This document shows positions 43,954 to 51,947 of a stretch of DNA of 64,000 nt, piece by piece (the stretch's first letter is position 1; the number at the start of each line of letters is the position of its first letter). Under the pieces are notes generated by a model, which ran no database searches, was not told the DNA's origin, and saw only the letters and a program-made list of their open reading frames with translations. The stretch comes from Deltaproteobacteria bacterium HGW-Deltaproteobacteria-19 (GTDB taxonomy: Bacteria; Desulfobacterota; Syntrophia; Syntrophales; PHBD01). The stretch covers positions 62,001 to 126,000 of the forward strand of contig PHBD01000002.1 in assembly GCA_002841865.1 (NCBI GenBank), read 5' to 3'. A program made the position numbers and the translations under genes.

Positions 43954-44412
43954 CTATGCCGGCGTAAAGTGTTTGATGTCGGCGATCGAGCCGACGCGCT
44001 CTTCGGCAAACACCGCTTTGACCTTCATGCCCGTTTTCAGCTTTGCAAAATCCGTATCGCCGATCAGGTGAAGAATGGCGCCGTCGGCCCCGTCGAGCTT
44101 GATGAGACCGTAGGCCAGCGGAGCTTTCCGGGGTTGCATTTCGTAGCTGTAATGAACCACGGTGAAGGACTCCAGGACCCCCGTGTCGCTCACCTTGACC
44201 CATTCCGTTGTCGGGACGAAACACTCTCCGCACGTCTTGACGGGGGGAACATAAACCCGGCCGCACCCGGGGCACCTGGTGCCCCAGATTTCCTTGTTAT
44301 CCCTGATTGCGATCAGAAAACGGCTGCCCGTCTTCCCGACGTTCCAGAGATAGGGAACCTTGATGCGGCCCGAATAGACCATGTTCTCAACTTTGTCTTT
44401 CCAGTCGGTCAT
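43954..44412 (-). CDS. DUF35 zinc-ribbon/OB-fold protein (thiolase partner)
   Basis: 152 aa from ATG 44412, with GGAGG six bases upstream. N-terminal helix (YLWNVGKTGSRFLIAI), zinc ribbon Cys47/50/61/64 (CPGC...CGEC), OB fold with GVLESFTVVHYSY and AYGLIKLDGADG. Second DUF35 of module II; module I also has two. Located between the BKACE gene and the thiolase-fold pair. Function inferred as a structural/acyl-CoA-channelling partner. Confidence 0.9.
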   Translation of the reverse strand: MTDWKDKVENMVYSGRIKVPYLWNVGKTGSRFLIAIRDNKEIWGTRCPGCGRVYVPPVKTCGECFVPTTEWVKVSDTGVLESFTVVHYSYEMQPRKAPLAYGLIKLDGADGAILHLIGDTDFAKLKTGMKVKAVFAEERVGSIADIKHFTPA

Positions 44413-44546
44413 ACAAAACCTCCATCCTGCGGCCCGGCTTGGGTTCTCCCGAACCGGGCCGGCCGTATTTCCTGAGTATGAACACGGCGCTCGCGAATCC
44501 TCACGCTGAACCGGATTCGCGAAGACGCGCCTTCACCGCATGGCCG

Positions 44547-45509
44547 TCACTTCTTGGGCAGACCGAGCATCTCCCGGGCCTGGGCGACCGTCGCCACTTC
44601 ACGGTTCATGATCTCGGCCATCTGCTTGACCCGCGTTACGAGCTGGGCGTTGCTTTTCACTTTCTCGCCCTTCTTGAAATACAGGTTGTCCTCCATGCCG
44701 ACGCGGACGTGGCCGCCCAGCATGATGCCCATGGCGTTCATGGGAATCTGGAAGCTCCCCACGCCGATCACGGCAAACATGGAGTTGGGGGGCATCTCGT
44801 TGATGAAGGACAGGACGTTGGCGGGGGTCGGGTAGGAGGACGTCTGGAACCCCATGACGAACTGGATCATGTATGGAGTATCGATGTTGCCCTCCCGGAT
44901 CAGGTCCTGCAGCACCCAGTACTGCCCCGGATGGTAGATCTCGACCTCCGGCTTGATCCCTTTTTCCTTCATGGTCTTGGCGTACAGGTTGACGTCGGTG
45001 TAGGAGCAGGGGATGCAGGCGTCGAACACAAAGCCGTCTCTGGGGTTGGCAATGGGGGGCTTCCGGTCTTTCAGGGGCATCTTCAGCATGAAGGGCCCCA
45101 GATTCAGGCTCGCCATGTCCGGGGGTGTGGAGGCGAACAGGCAGCACATCCGCTGCTCCGTCGTCAGCCAGGGCCCACCGCCCGTCGTGTTGTTGATGAT
45201 GATGTCGGGGCAGCGCTCCCGGATCAGCTTGTTGATCCGCGCATAGTCCTCGGCGTTGGCCGAGGTCATGGAGAGATTATCCGGCACCCGGGCGTGGATG
45301 TGGACGGAAACGGCGCCGGCCTTGTACGCCTCGTAGACCTGGTCCGCCTGCTCCTCCGCCGTTTCGGGCAGGTTCATGTTGAATTCCTTGCCCTGGACGC
45401 CGCCGGTAATGGCGCAGGTGATCATCATCGGCGGGAAATTCCCCGTCACGTTCCTGGTCATCCACTCGTACGGATTTCGATAATCCCAGATGTAATCCTC
45501 CTTCTTCAT
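44547..45509 (-). CDS. Beta-keto acid cleavage enzyme (BKACE/DUF849 family)
   Basis: 320 aa from ATG 45509 with GGAGG upstream. Co-linear and very similar to 17350-18312: same metal motif SVHIHAR (His70, His72), NTTGGGP, HPGQYWVLQDL and GMEDN near residue 272. BKACE enzymes cleave a beta-keto acid with acetyl-CoA to acetoacetate and a new acyl-CoA. First gene of operon II, ~80 nt downstream of a candidate sigma-54 start. Differences between the paralogues are mostly conservative, though the active-site-lid region around residue 120 (FASTPP versus YADPAP) varies, so substrates could differ. Confidence 0.92.
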   Translation of the reverse strand: MKKEDYIWDYRNPYEWMTRNVTGNFPPMMITCAITGGVQGKEFNMNLPETAEEQADQVYEAYKAGAVSVHIHARVPDNLSMTSANAEDYARINKLIRERCPDIIINNTTGGGPWLTTEQRMCCLFASTPPDMASLNLGPFMLKMPLKDRKPPIANPRDGFVFDACIPCSYTDVNLYAKTMKEKGIKPEVEIYHPGQYWVLQDLIREGNIDTPYMIQFVMGFQTSSYPTPANVLSFINEMPPNSMFAVIGVGSFQIPMNAMGIMLGGHVRVGMEDNLYFKKGEKVKSNAQLVTRVKQMAEIMNREVATVAQAREMLGLPKK

Positions 45510-45843
45510 ATTGCACCTCCGGTTGTTTGATTTTGTCGAGCACACTCCGGCGGCTGGCGCCCGGAGCCCTGCGGGAAACACCTTGACAGCGAAGTCAAGA
45601 GCAAGGGGCATGCCGTGGATGGAACGACGGCCCCTCAGCGCGTCTTTGCACGGATTCTCGAATAGATGTGGACTTGGAGGGAGGGATCTTTCGGGAAAGG
45701 AGCAGGCGGGGGCGTATGAATTTAAACCACCCCTACGGGATCCGGGCGGATTGGCCCGAGGAAAACGAGGCTAACAGACTGAAAACAAAAGATTATCAAA
45801 AATATGGATGAATACGGCCCACAAAGTGGGTGGAAACGATCCA
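45510..45843. other. Intergenic region upstream of operon II
   Basis: 334 bp without a credible gene, between the histidine-kinase stop and BKACE. It contains the sigma-54 candidate at 45600-45616, a small hairpin CTTGAC-AGCGAA-GTCAAG (45582-45599) overlapping the predicted start, and near the kinase stop a short stem CCCAC-AAA-GTGGG followed on the minus strand by a T-rich stretch that may end the kinase transcript. Confidence 0.5.
45600..45616 (-). promoter_or_regulatory. Candidate sigma-54 promoter of operon II
   Basis: Minus-strand CGGCATGCCCCTTGCT has GG-N10-GC spacing (+ strand GC at 45601-45602, CC at 45613-45614) and a TTGCT -12 box; predicted start near 45590, ~80 nt before BKACE. 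Resembles the candidates at 30405-30420 and 18411-18426. Confidence 0.55.
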
Positions 45844-47502
45844 CTACGCTACAGGCAGGGTGATTCGGAAATTTGTCCCCCGTTTCTCGTTACTTTCAAC
45901 CTCGATCATTCCGTTATGATCCTGAACGATCCGGTGGGATACGGCCAGACCGAGGCCCGTGCCGACCTTCTTGGTCGTAAAGAACGGATCGAAGATTTTA
46001 TTGAGGTGATTGACGGGGATGCCGACTCCGTTATCCTTGAAATTGATCACGATCCGCTTGTTCTGATCGGGATGGTTCTGTACGGTTGTCGCACTGATGA
46101 CAATCTCGCCCTGCTCGCCGATTGCATCAATCGCATTGAGCGTCAGATTGAGAAACACCTGGCGGAGCCGCTGCGGGTCCGCATTGATGGAAACGGCACG
46201 GCGGTCGAAATCCTTCCGGATGGTGATCTTTCTTTTTACGGCCTCCTTGTTCAGCAAGGCGATCGTCGAGGACAGCAGGTCCATGACGTCGATGTCTTCC
46301 ATCTGCAACTGCAGCGGCTTGGCGAGATCGAGGATTTCCCTCAGCATCTTCTCCAGTCGATCGACCTCCGCAATGATGCTCTGCAGATCCTTTTTCTGGG
46401 GGCTGTCCTCCTCGTATTCCATCTCCAGATTCTGAACGGTCGTGGCGATTCCGGACAACGGATTGCGAATCTCGTGGGCAATCACGGAAGCGACATGGCC
46501 GAGAGCGGCAAACTTTTCGACCCGCACCAGGTAATCGTCCATTCGCTTTTTTTCCGTGACGTCCGTGACTTCCGTCACGACGCCCAGCGTTTTCTGATCC
46601 GCATCCACAATCGCAAAACAGCTCAGGTTCAGAACGAGCCTTTTGCCGTCGTTACGCAGATATGTCCTCTCATAATGGCTGATGTGCTCCTGGCGCTTGA
46701 ACACATTGTAGAGCCGGGTCCTCTCATTATCGTCAAGATCGGACAGTTCCTGGGCAAGGATCTTGCGGGCCTCGTCTTCCGAAATCCCCAGGATCTCTTG
46801 CGCCCGGGGATTGAAATGAAGAATGTTGCCCATGATGTCGCTGATGACGATGCCGTCGACGGAGCACTTGATCACCCCTTCGAGGAGAACCTGTTTCTCA
46901 TTCAGCTTGTTGTAGAGACGTGCATTCTCGATGACGATGGACGCCTGATTGGCAAAGATGACGAGGGCCTCGATTTCATCCTGGGTGATCTCGACGCGCG
47001 TCCGGTAACGGTCCGCGCCGATAAAACCCATGATCTTCCCCTTGTGCTTCAAAGGGACGTAAATCAGGCTCATCCGCTCCTGCCCCTGGCGGATGTGAAT
47101 CTGGTTGATGGCCCGATCCAGGGCGGTGGCATGGGGATCATCCGCCGCGTTTTGAATGAACAGTGGGATGCCCGATTGAATCACGCGCGTCTCATAGCAA
47201 TCATGATGCTCGATGCTAAGGGGAGTCCCCCGGGCATGCCGTTCCCCCTCCGGCGTGAACCCTTTCACGCATTGGCACTTCAGCTTCGCTCCGTCTTCAC
47301 TCAGGAGCATGATGACCGCCCGGTCGAAATGGAGGGCGGCCATCGCACGATCCAGAATCTCGTGAAAAACCTGTTCGAGATCGGGGGCTTCGGTCAACAG
47401 GGATGTAAGGTCGTGGATGTGGCTGAGGAGGGTGTTTTTCAGGGCAAGCTTGTCGGTCAGTCTCTGGTTTTGAGCTGCGCGCTCCGCACTCACACCCCGC
47501 AT
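45844..47502 (-). CDS. Soluble sensor histidine kinase (GAF-PAS-HisKA-HATPase)
   Basis: 552 aa from ATG 47502 (GAGGT upstream); an upstream TTG in frame is less likely. No membrane segment is apparent. Order: GAF (~35-215, VPLKHKGKIMGFIGADR), linker helix, PAS (~225-340, CSVDGIVISDIMGNILHFN), HisKA with phospho-acceptor His in VIAHEIRNPLSG, and HATPase with LNLTLNAIDAI, DNGVGIP and GTGLGLAVSHRIV. NtrB-like architecture suited to pairing with an NtrC-type regulator; the only one here is at 30649-32016, at the far end of operon II, so the pairing is inferred. It follows operon III genes on the same strand. Confidence 0.93.
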   Translation of the reverse strand: MRGVSAERAAQNQRLTDKLALKNTLLSHIHDLTSLLTEAPDLEQVFHEILDRAMAALHFDRAVIMLLSEDGAKLKCQCVKGFTPEGERHARGTPLSIEHHDCYETRVIQSGIPLFIQNAADDPHATALDRAINQIHIRQGQERMSLIYVPLKHKGKIMGFIGADRYRTRVEITQDEIEALVIFANQASIVIENARLYNKLNEKQVLLEGVIKCSVDGIVISDIMGNILHFNPRAQEILGISEDEARKILAQELSDLDDNERTRLYNVFKRQEHISHYERTYLRNDGKRLVLNLSCFAIVDADQKTLGVVTEVTDVTEKKRMDDYLVRVEKFAALGHVASVIAHEIRNPLSGIATTVQNLEMEYEEDSPQKKDLQSIIAEVDRLEKMLREILDLAKPLQLQMEDIDVMDLLSSTIALLNKEAVKRKITIRKDFDRRAVSINADPQRLRQVFLNLTLNAIDAIGEQGEIVISATTVQNHPDQNKRIVINFKDNGVGIPVNHLNKIFDPFFTTKKVGTGLGLAVSHRIVQDHNGMIEVESNEKRGTNFRITLPVA

Positions 47503-47540
47503 GGCGTACCTCGCTACGGAAGCCGCTGAAAACAAATTCA

Positions 47541-47575
47541 GGGCGGGAAGCCTTCCGCCGGAAGATTTCCCGCCC
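47541..47575 (-). terminator. Hairpin after operon III
   Basis: GGGCGGGAA (47541-47549) pairs perfectly with TTCCCGCCC (47567-47575), enclosing a nested CTTCC/GGAAG stem. On the minus strand it lies ~90 nt past the acyl-CoA dehydrogenase stop and is followed by TGAATTTGTTTTC, a weak T-rich run, then the kinase start. Probable terminator or attenuator between operon III and the kinase gene. Confidence 0.5.
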
Positions 47576-47664
47576 CTCCCTGAGATCCGGAACTGCCGTC
47601 CATCGATACCGCACTATGAAACGGATGGCAACTCCCGTTCGTGAACAATCACCTTCATTCTGCT

Positions 47665-49530
47665 CTAAACTGCGAAACTCTCCTCCGGAATCTCGATCAT
47701 GGAGAGATCTTCGCTCTTGATCGCCTTCACGGCCGCATCCACCTCCGGCAGGACGTGGTTGATGAAGTACTTTGCCTCCTCGACCTTGCCGATGTAGAAA
47801 GCCGCCTCGGAGTCGCTCCCGGCCAGCGCCGCGAGTTTCGCCTTGTCCCCGGCGTCGATCTTCTTCCCGGCGCAGATGGACTCGAGCTTTTCCTCGGCAA
47901 TGCCGGCCTCCCACAGGAGGAGCCAGGCCATCACGATCTTGCCCATCATCATCATGAACGGGTACGCGTTGCTGATGGGTACCATGAACTTCCCGGATTT
48001 GACGCTGCCCGAGAAATACATCGCCATCTCCGCCAGGGTGTTCACCGCCTGCTGGACGTCGGCAGCCAGCGGTTTCAGGGTTTCATTCGCCTGGCACTTC
48101 GCCACGACCGCGTTCATCTCACCGAGCAGGCTCATGAAATAGAGGCCCTTCTTCTGACCCAGTTTCCGGCCCACCAGGTCGAGCGCCTGGATGCCGTTCG
48201 TTCCCTCGTAAATCGAGGCGATCTTGATGTCCCGCATGATCTGTTCCACGGGATATTCCGAACAGTAGCCGTACCCGCCGTAGGTCTGGATGGCGATCTC
48301 CGATACCCGGAAGGCGATGTCCGAGCAGTAGGCCTTGCAGAGCGGAGTCAGGATTTCCAGGAGGCCTTTGTACTTCTCGCGGTCCGCTTCCGACTCCATG
48401 CCTCTCTCCCGGTCGTCACAATAGGCCGCGAAGTACAGCAGAGCCCTCATCCCGCTCACATGGGCCTTCATCCACAAGAGCATCCGCCGGACATCGGCGT
48501 GCTGGATGATCGGGACCCGTGGGGCCTCCGGATTCTTCATATCCATGAGCGAAGATCCCTGCAGGCGTTCCTTCGCATACTGGAGGGCGTGAAGGTAGGA
48601 CATGGATGCGGCAGCCAGCGACTGGAGCCCCACACCGATGCGGGCCTCGTTCATCATCTGGAACATGACCTTGATTCCTTCCCGCTCTTTGCCCAGGAGC
48701 TCCGCGTAGCAGTCGCCGTTGTCGCCGAAATTCATGACGCAGGTGGCGCTTCCGTGGAGTCCCATTTTATGCTCGATTCCGCCGATCGAAAAATCGTTGC
48801 GGCGCCCCAGCGTCCCATCGTCGTTGACGATGTACTTGGGAACCAGGAAAATGGAAATGCCCCCCGTCCCCGGTGGATCGCCTTCAATCCGGGCCAGGAC
48901 AGGATGGATGATGTTTTCCGTCAGGTCGTGATCGCCCCCGGTGATAAACTGTTTCGTTCCCTGGAGGCGGAACGTGCCGTCGGGCTTCCGTATCGCCTTG
49001 CATTTCAGGGCGCCCACGTCGGACCCGGCGGAAGGCTCCGTCAGCGCCATGGTGCCGCCCCAGATCCCGGCGTACATCTTTTCCATATACTTTTTCTTCT
49101 GGGTGTCCGTCCCAAAGACTTCAATGAGGTGGGCGGCCGCCTGCGCCGGCTCCGGATAGACAAAAAATGAAAAGTTATGGATGAACCACTCCTTGGCCGC
49201 CAGAGTGATTACGTAAGGAAATCCCTGGCCGCCCGCCTCCTGCGATACACCCATGTTGATCCAGCCGCCGTCCCGGTATACATCGTAGCAGCGGCGGAAG
49301 GACGGCGGCACATGGACCTGGCCGTCTTCCAGCCGGCAGCCTTCCCGGTCCCCCGTTGCAAGGGTCGGGAAGATGACGTCCACCGCCATGCGCTCCGCTT
49401 CCTTCAGTACCATCTCGAAGGTGTCCTGCGAGAAGTCCGACCACTTCGACATCCCGCACAGGTCTTCCGTCTTCAGCAATTCCTGCAGGACAAATATCTG
49501 GTCCCGTCGATCCAAAATCAAACTCGCCAT
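47665..49530 (-). CDS. Long acyl-CoA dehydrogenase with C-terminal extension
   Basis: 621 aa from ATG 49530, with GGAGGAGAT just upstream. Longer than ordinary acyl-CoA dehydrogenases (~380 aa), matching the DmdC/AidB-related group with an N-terminal extra helix and a C-terminal ~150-residue helical domain. Motifs: MALTEPSAGSDVG (~160), KQFITGGDHDL, TYGGYGYCSEYPVE and IASIYEGTNGIQAL, retaining the canonical catalytic Glu. Such enzymes act on 3-methylthiopropanoyl-CoA (DmdC) or longer and arylated acyl-CoAs. Last gene of operon III, after the MaoC genes. Of the six dehydrogenases here it is the only one with the medium-chain-type glutamate. Confidence 0.92.
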   Translation of the reverse strand: MASLILDRRDQIFVLQELLKTEDLCGMSKWSDFSQDTFEMVLKEAERMAVDVIFPTLATGDREGCRLEDGQVHVPPSFRRCYDVYRDGGWINMGVSQEAGGQGFPYVITLAAKEWFIHNFSFFVYPEPAQAAAHLIEVFGTDTQKKKYMEKMYAGIWGGTMALTEPSAGSDVGALKCKAIRKPDGTFRLQGTKQFITGGDHDLTENIIHPVLARIEGDPPGTGGISIFLVPKYIVNDDGTLGRRNDFSIGGIEHKMGLHGSATCVMNFGDNGDCYAELLGKEREGIKVMFQMMNEARIGVGLQSLAAASMSYLHALQYAKERLQGSSLMDMKNPEAPRVPIIQHADVRRMLLWMKAHVSGMRALLYFAAYCDDRERGMESEADREKYKGLLEILTPLCKAYCSDIAFRVSEIAIQTYGGYGYCSEYPVEQIMRDIKIASIYEGTNGIQALDLVGRKLGQKKGLYFMSLLGEMNAVVAKCQANETLKPLAADVQQAVNTLAEMAMYFSGSVKSGKFMVPISNAYPFMMMMGKIVMAWLLLWEAGIAEEKLESICAGKKIDAGDKAKLAALAGSDSEAAFYIGKVEEAKYFINHVLPEVDAAVKAIKSEDLSMIEIPEESFAV

Positions 49531-49733
49531 ATCTCCTCCACAAGACAGCAGGCATCCAGGCTGTCCGCAATTGCCTCCCGTTCCGTTCCGCCGGCGGCAG
49601 ACATCCGCCGGTCGGCCGTCGCGTCTGCCAGGGCGCGGCATGCCGAAATGGACATCCACCCGGGAGTCGTGTTCCTGAACAAAGCGGCGTCGCCGCTCCC
49701 GAAAACTGCACGGGAACGGCGACAGGAGGGTTC

Positions 49734-50186
49734 CTAGGAAACGGCCGCCACGAAACTTCCCATAATCTTGACGGATCCGAGACCGTCGGCTGACTGGACC
49801 TCACAGCGAATCCGCTTCTCGCCCGCCTCCTCGAACTTCTCGACGACCTTGCCGGTCACGATGATCGTCGCCCTTGCCTTGGAGTTCGGATCGTCCAGAT
49901 CCATGGGTTCCGTCATCGCGGAGAACCGGACGCCGAATTTGCGCAGATTCTTGTCGTCGATCCACTCCGTGATGGCTCGCCCCGTGATGCCCATCACGAG
50001 CATCCCGTGGGAGATGACCCGCGGCATGCCGAACATCTTGGCGAACGTCTCGTCGTGGTGCAGGGGATTGAAGTCTCCCGAAGCGCCCGCATAGCGGACC
50101 AGGTGCGTGCGTGTAAGGGGATCCGATGTGAATGTCGGCATGGCATCGCCGACGTTGATGCTGTCGTACGTCAATGCTTTCGTCAT
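49734..50186 (-). CDS. MaoC-like (R)-specific enoyl-CoA hydratase, catalytic subunit
   Basis: 150 aa from ATG 50186 with AGGAGG upstream. Hotdog hydratase-2 motif YAGASGDFNPLHHD (~32-45) contains the catalytic Asp and His, and VISHGMLVMG completes the active site. Would hydrate 2-enoyl-CoA to (R)-3-hydroxyacyl-CoA, or act in reverse. It starts 9 bp after the stop of another hotdog gene that lacks this motif, suggesting a heterodimer like ChsH1-ChsH2 or HadA-HadB. (R)-products fit the SDR-SCP2 dehydrogenases of the same operon. Confidence 0.9.
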   Translation of the reverse strand: MTKALTYDSINVGDAMPTFTSDPLTRTHLVRYAGASGDFNPLHHDETFAKMFGMPRVISHGMLVMGITGRAITEWIDDKNLRKFGVRFSAMTEPMDLDDPNSKARATIIVTGKVVEKFEEAGEKRIRCEVQSADGLGSVKIMGSFVAAVS

Positions 50187-50195
50187 GGCCTCCTC

Positions 50196-50669
50196 CTATC
50201 TCTCCACCAGGGTCGAGCGATTCCGGATCACGACCTCGCCCCGCTGATTTTTGATTTCCGTCTCCAGAACCGTGAATTCCATGAACTTCCCGGGCTTGCC
50301 CTTTTTCTCCTTGTCGTACATGTCGACCACCTTGGTCACTCCCGTCATGACGTCGCCCGGATAAATCGGCGCCAGGTATTCGTATTCCTCCTCGCCGTGA
50401 AGCAGCCGTCCTAGGTTGATGCTGAGCGCCTGGATCATGGGCATCAGTCCCGCCCCACCCCACAGGGCAAAGCACGTCGCAAACGTGGGGGAAGGGATGA
50501 CGTCCTTGTACCCCGCCGCTTTCGCTGCCGCGCTATCGGCGTAGATCTGCTTGATCTGGCTCTTGTTCTCCTTTTGCGAGACAGCCATGGCGAACTCGGC
50601 GATCTTTCCCCTTTCCAATTCGAAGACGTAAGGGGGAAACTCCATTCCCAACTTAGTTTTGTCTGCCAT
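50196..50669 (-). CDS. MaoC/FAS1-like dehydratase partner subunit
   Basis: 157 aa from ATG 50669, five bases after GGAGG; a TTG-started version is unlikely. N-terminal MaoC-like hotdog: YVFELERGKIAEFAMAV, PSPTFATCFALWGG and EEEYEYLAPIYPGD. It lacks the Asp-x4-His hydratase motif, so is probably the substrate-binding half of a heterodimer with the next gene product. Comparable to HadA/HadC and to the N-terminal domain of ChsH2. The gene pair is nearly contiguous. Confidence 0.85.
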   Translation of the reverse strand: MADKTKLGMEFPPYVFELERGKIAEFAMAVSQKENKSQIKQIYADSAAAKAAGYKDVIPSPTFATCFALWGGAGLMPMIQALSINLGRLLHGEEEYEYLAPIYPGDVMTGVTKVVDMYDKEKKGKPGKFMEFTVLETEIKNQRGEVVIRNRSTLVER

Positions 50670-50752
50670 GTGAACCTCCAATTTTGTTTGATCTTCTTGC
50701 GTATTTTTTCACCGACGGGAACGGGAGGGCGCTTGCGCCCTCCTTCCCCTCG

Positions 50753-51934
50753 TTATGAGAAGAGTCCCGTCTTTTCGAATCCGTCGATTTCCTCCTCGCC
50801 ATACCCCAGATCGAGAAGGACTTTTCTGTTGTGCGTTCCCGCCTTCACTCCCGTGTGACCATATGCCGGGGGAGTTGCCGAAAACTTGATGGGGCAGGCA
50901 GGTTGTCTGACCATGCGGCCGTCGGGCAGGGCGACCTGGGCCACAAGCTCGCGATCCCGTACCAGGTCGCTGTTCAGCGCCTCAGACAGGGACAGAACGG
51001 GTTCCATGCAGGCATCCGTCTCCGCAAAGATCGCTTCCCATTCCCGGCGTGTCTTCCCCGCCAGGATCGCCCGCACTTCTTCCTTCACCTTCGCACAGTC
51101 CGGCGGCACCACGCCGCCGGCAATCAGGTCCGGACGGCCGATGGCCCGGCAAAAGGCGCTGAAGAACTGCGGCTCGATGCCGCCGAAGCCGAGATACTGG
51201 CCGTCCGACGTCTGATAGAAATCGTAAAGGGACCCGCCGTTCAGGATAAAACCTTCCCGTTCCAGTTCCTCCCCCGCCGCCAGGCAGGCCGCAGCGGCCA
51301 TGGCATTGAAGGCGACGGCCCCATCGGTCATGGATATGTCCAGATACTGGCCCTTCCCCGTCTTCTGCCGGTGGATGACTGCGGCCAGGATGGCGATGAT
51401 GGAATAGTTGGAACCGGACGCCACATCGGCGATCTGCATGGACATCGGAACGGGTCCCGACTCTTTTCTCCCTGCATAGCCCATGAGCCCCGACAGGGAT
51501 AAGAAATTGATGTCGTGGCCGGCCCTGTCTTTCATGGGCCCCGTCTGGCCGTACCCCGTCAGGGAGCAGTAAACCAGGGCGGGGAATTTCTCCGCCAGAT
51601 GATCGTAGGCCAGGCCGAACTTCGCCATGACCCCGGGACGAAACTGCTCGATCATGATGTCGTAATGATCGAGCAGGCGATGGACGACCTGGATCGCCCT
51701 CGGATCCTTCAGATTCAGCGTCAGGGACCGCTTGCCGCGCCCCAGGTAGGCCGAGGCGACGGAAAGGTCCGTTCCCGGCAGGAACGGCGGCAGGAAAGCC
51801 GTCAGGTCCGGCCGGCTTCCGGAGACGACGGACAGGACGTCCGCTCCCAGGTCGGCGAGCGTCATCGTGGCATACGGCCCCGGCAACAGCGTCGTAAAAT
51901 CGAGAATTTTCAACCCTTCCAGGGGTCCCGGCAT
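50753..51934 (-). CDS. Alpha-methylacyl-CoA racemase-like (CaiB/BaiF family III CoA-transferase)
   Basis: 393 aa from ATG 51934 with AAGGAG upstream. CaiB/BaiF fold: N-terminal LKILDFTTLLPGPYATM, CSLTGYGQTGP, and AGHDINFLSLSG with the His, and IADVASG with the Asp, that serve as the acid-base pair in alpha-methylacyl-CoA racemase; the same Asp is the nucleophile in family III CoA transferases. The GHDINF sequence favours a racemase. It would convert (2R)- to (2S)-methylacyl-CoA before dehydrogenation, as in sterol and isoprenoid side-chain oxidation. A CoA-transferase role remains possible. Flanked by MaoC and dehydrogenase genes. Confidence 0.82.
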   Translation of the reverse strand: MPGPLEGLKILDFTTLLPGPYATMTLADLGADVLSVVSGSRPDLTAFLPPFLPGTDLSVASAYLGRGKRSLTLNLKDPRAIQVVHRLLDHYDIMIEQFRPGVMAKFGLAYDHLAEKFPALVYCSLTGYGQTGPMKDRAGHDINFLSLSGLMGYAGRKESGPVPMSMQIADVASGSNYSIIAILAAVIHRQKTGKGQYLDISMTDGAVAFNAMAAAACLAAGEELEREGFILNGGSLYDFYQTSDGQYLGFGGIEPQFFSAFCRAIGRPDLIAGGVVPPDCAKVKEEVRAILAGKTRREWEAIFAETDACMEPVLSLSEALNSDLVRDRELVAQVALPDGRMVRQPACPIKFSATPPAYGHTGVKAGTHNRKVLLDLGYGEEEIDGFEKTGLFS

Positions 51935-51947
51935 GGAATGGCTCCTT

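Noticed and set aside
50753-51934. Bile-acid or carnitine CoA-transferase (BaiF/CaiB) as the primary call
   Set aside because: GHDINF and the neighbouring 2-methyl-type dehydrogenase favour the racemase, although the family overlaps and the transferase remains an alternative.
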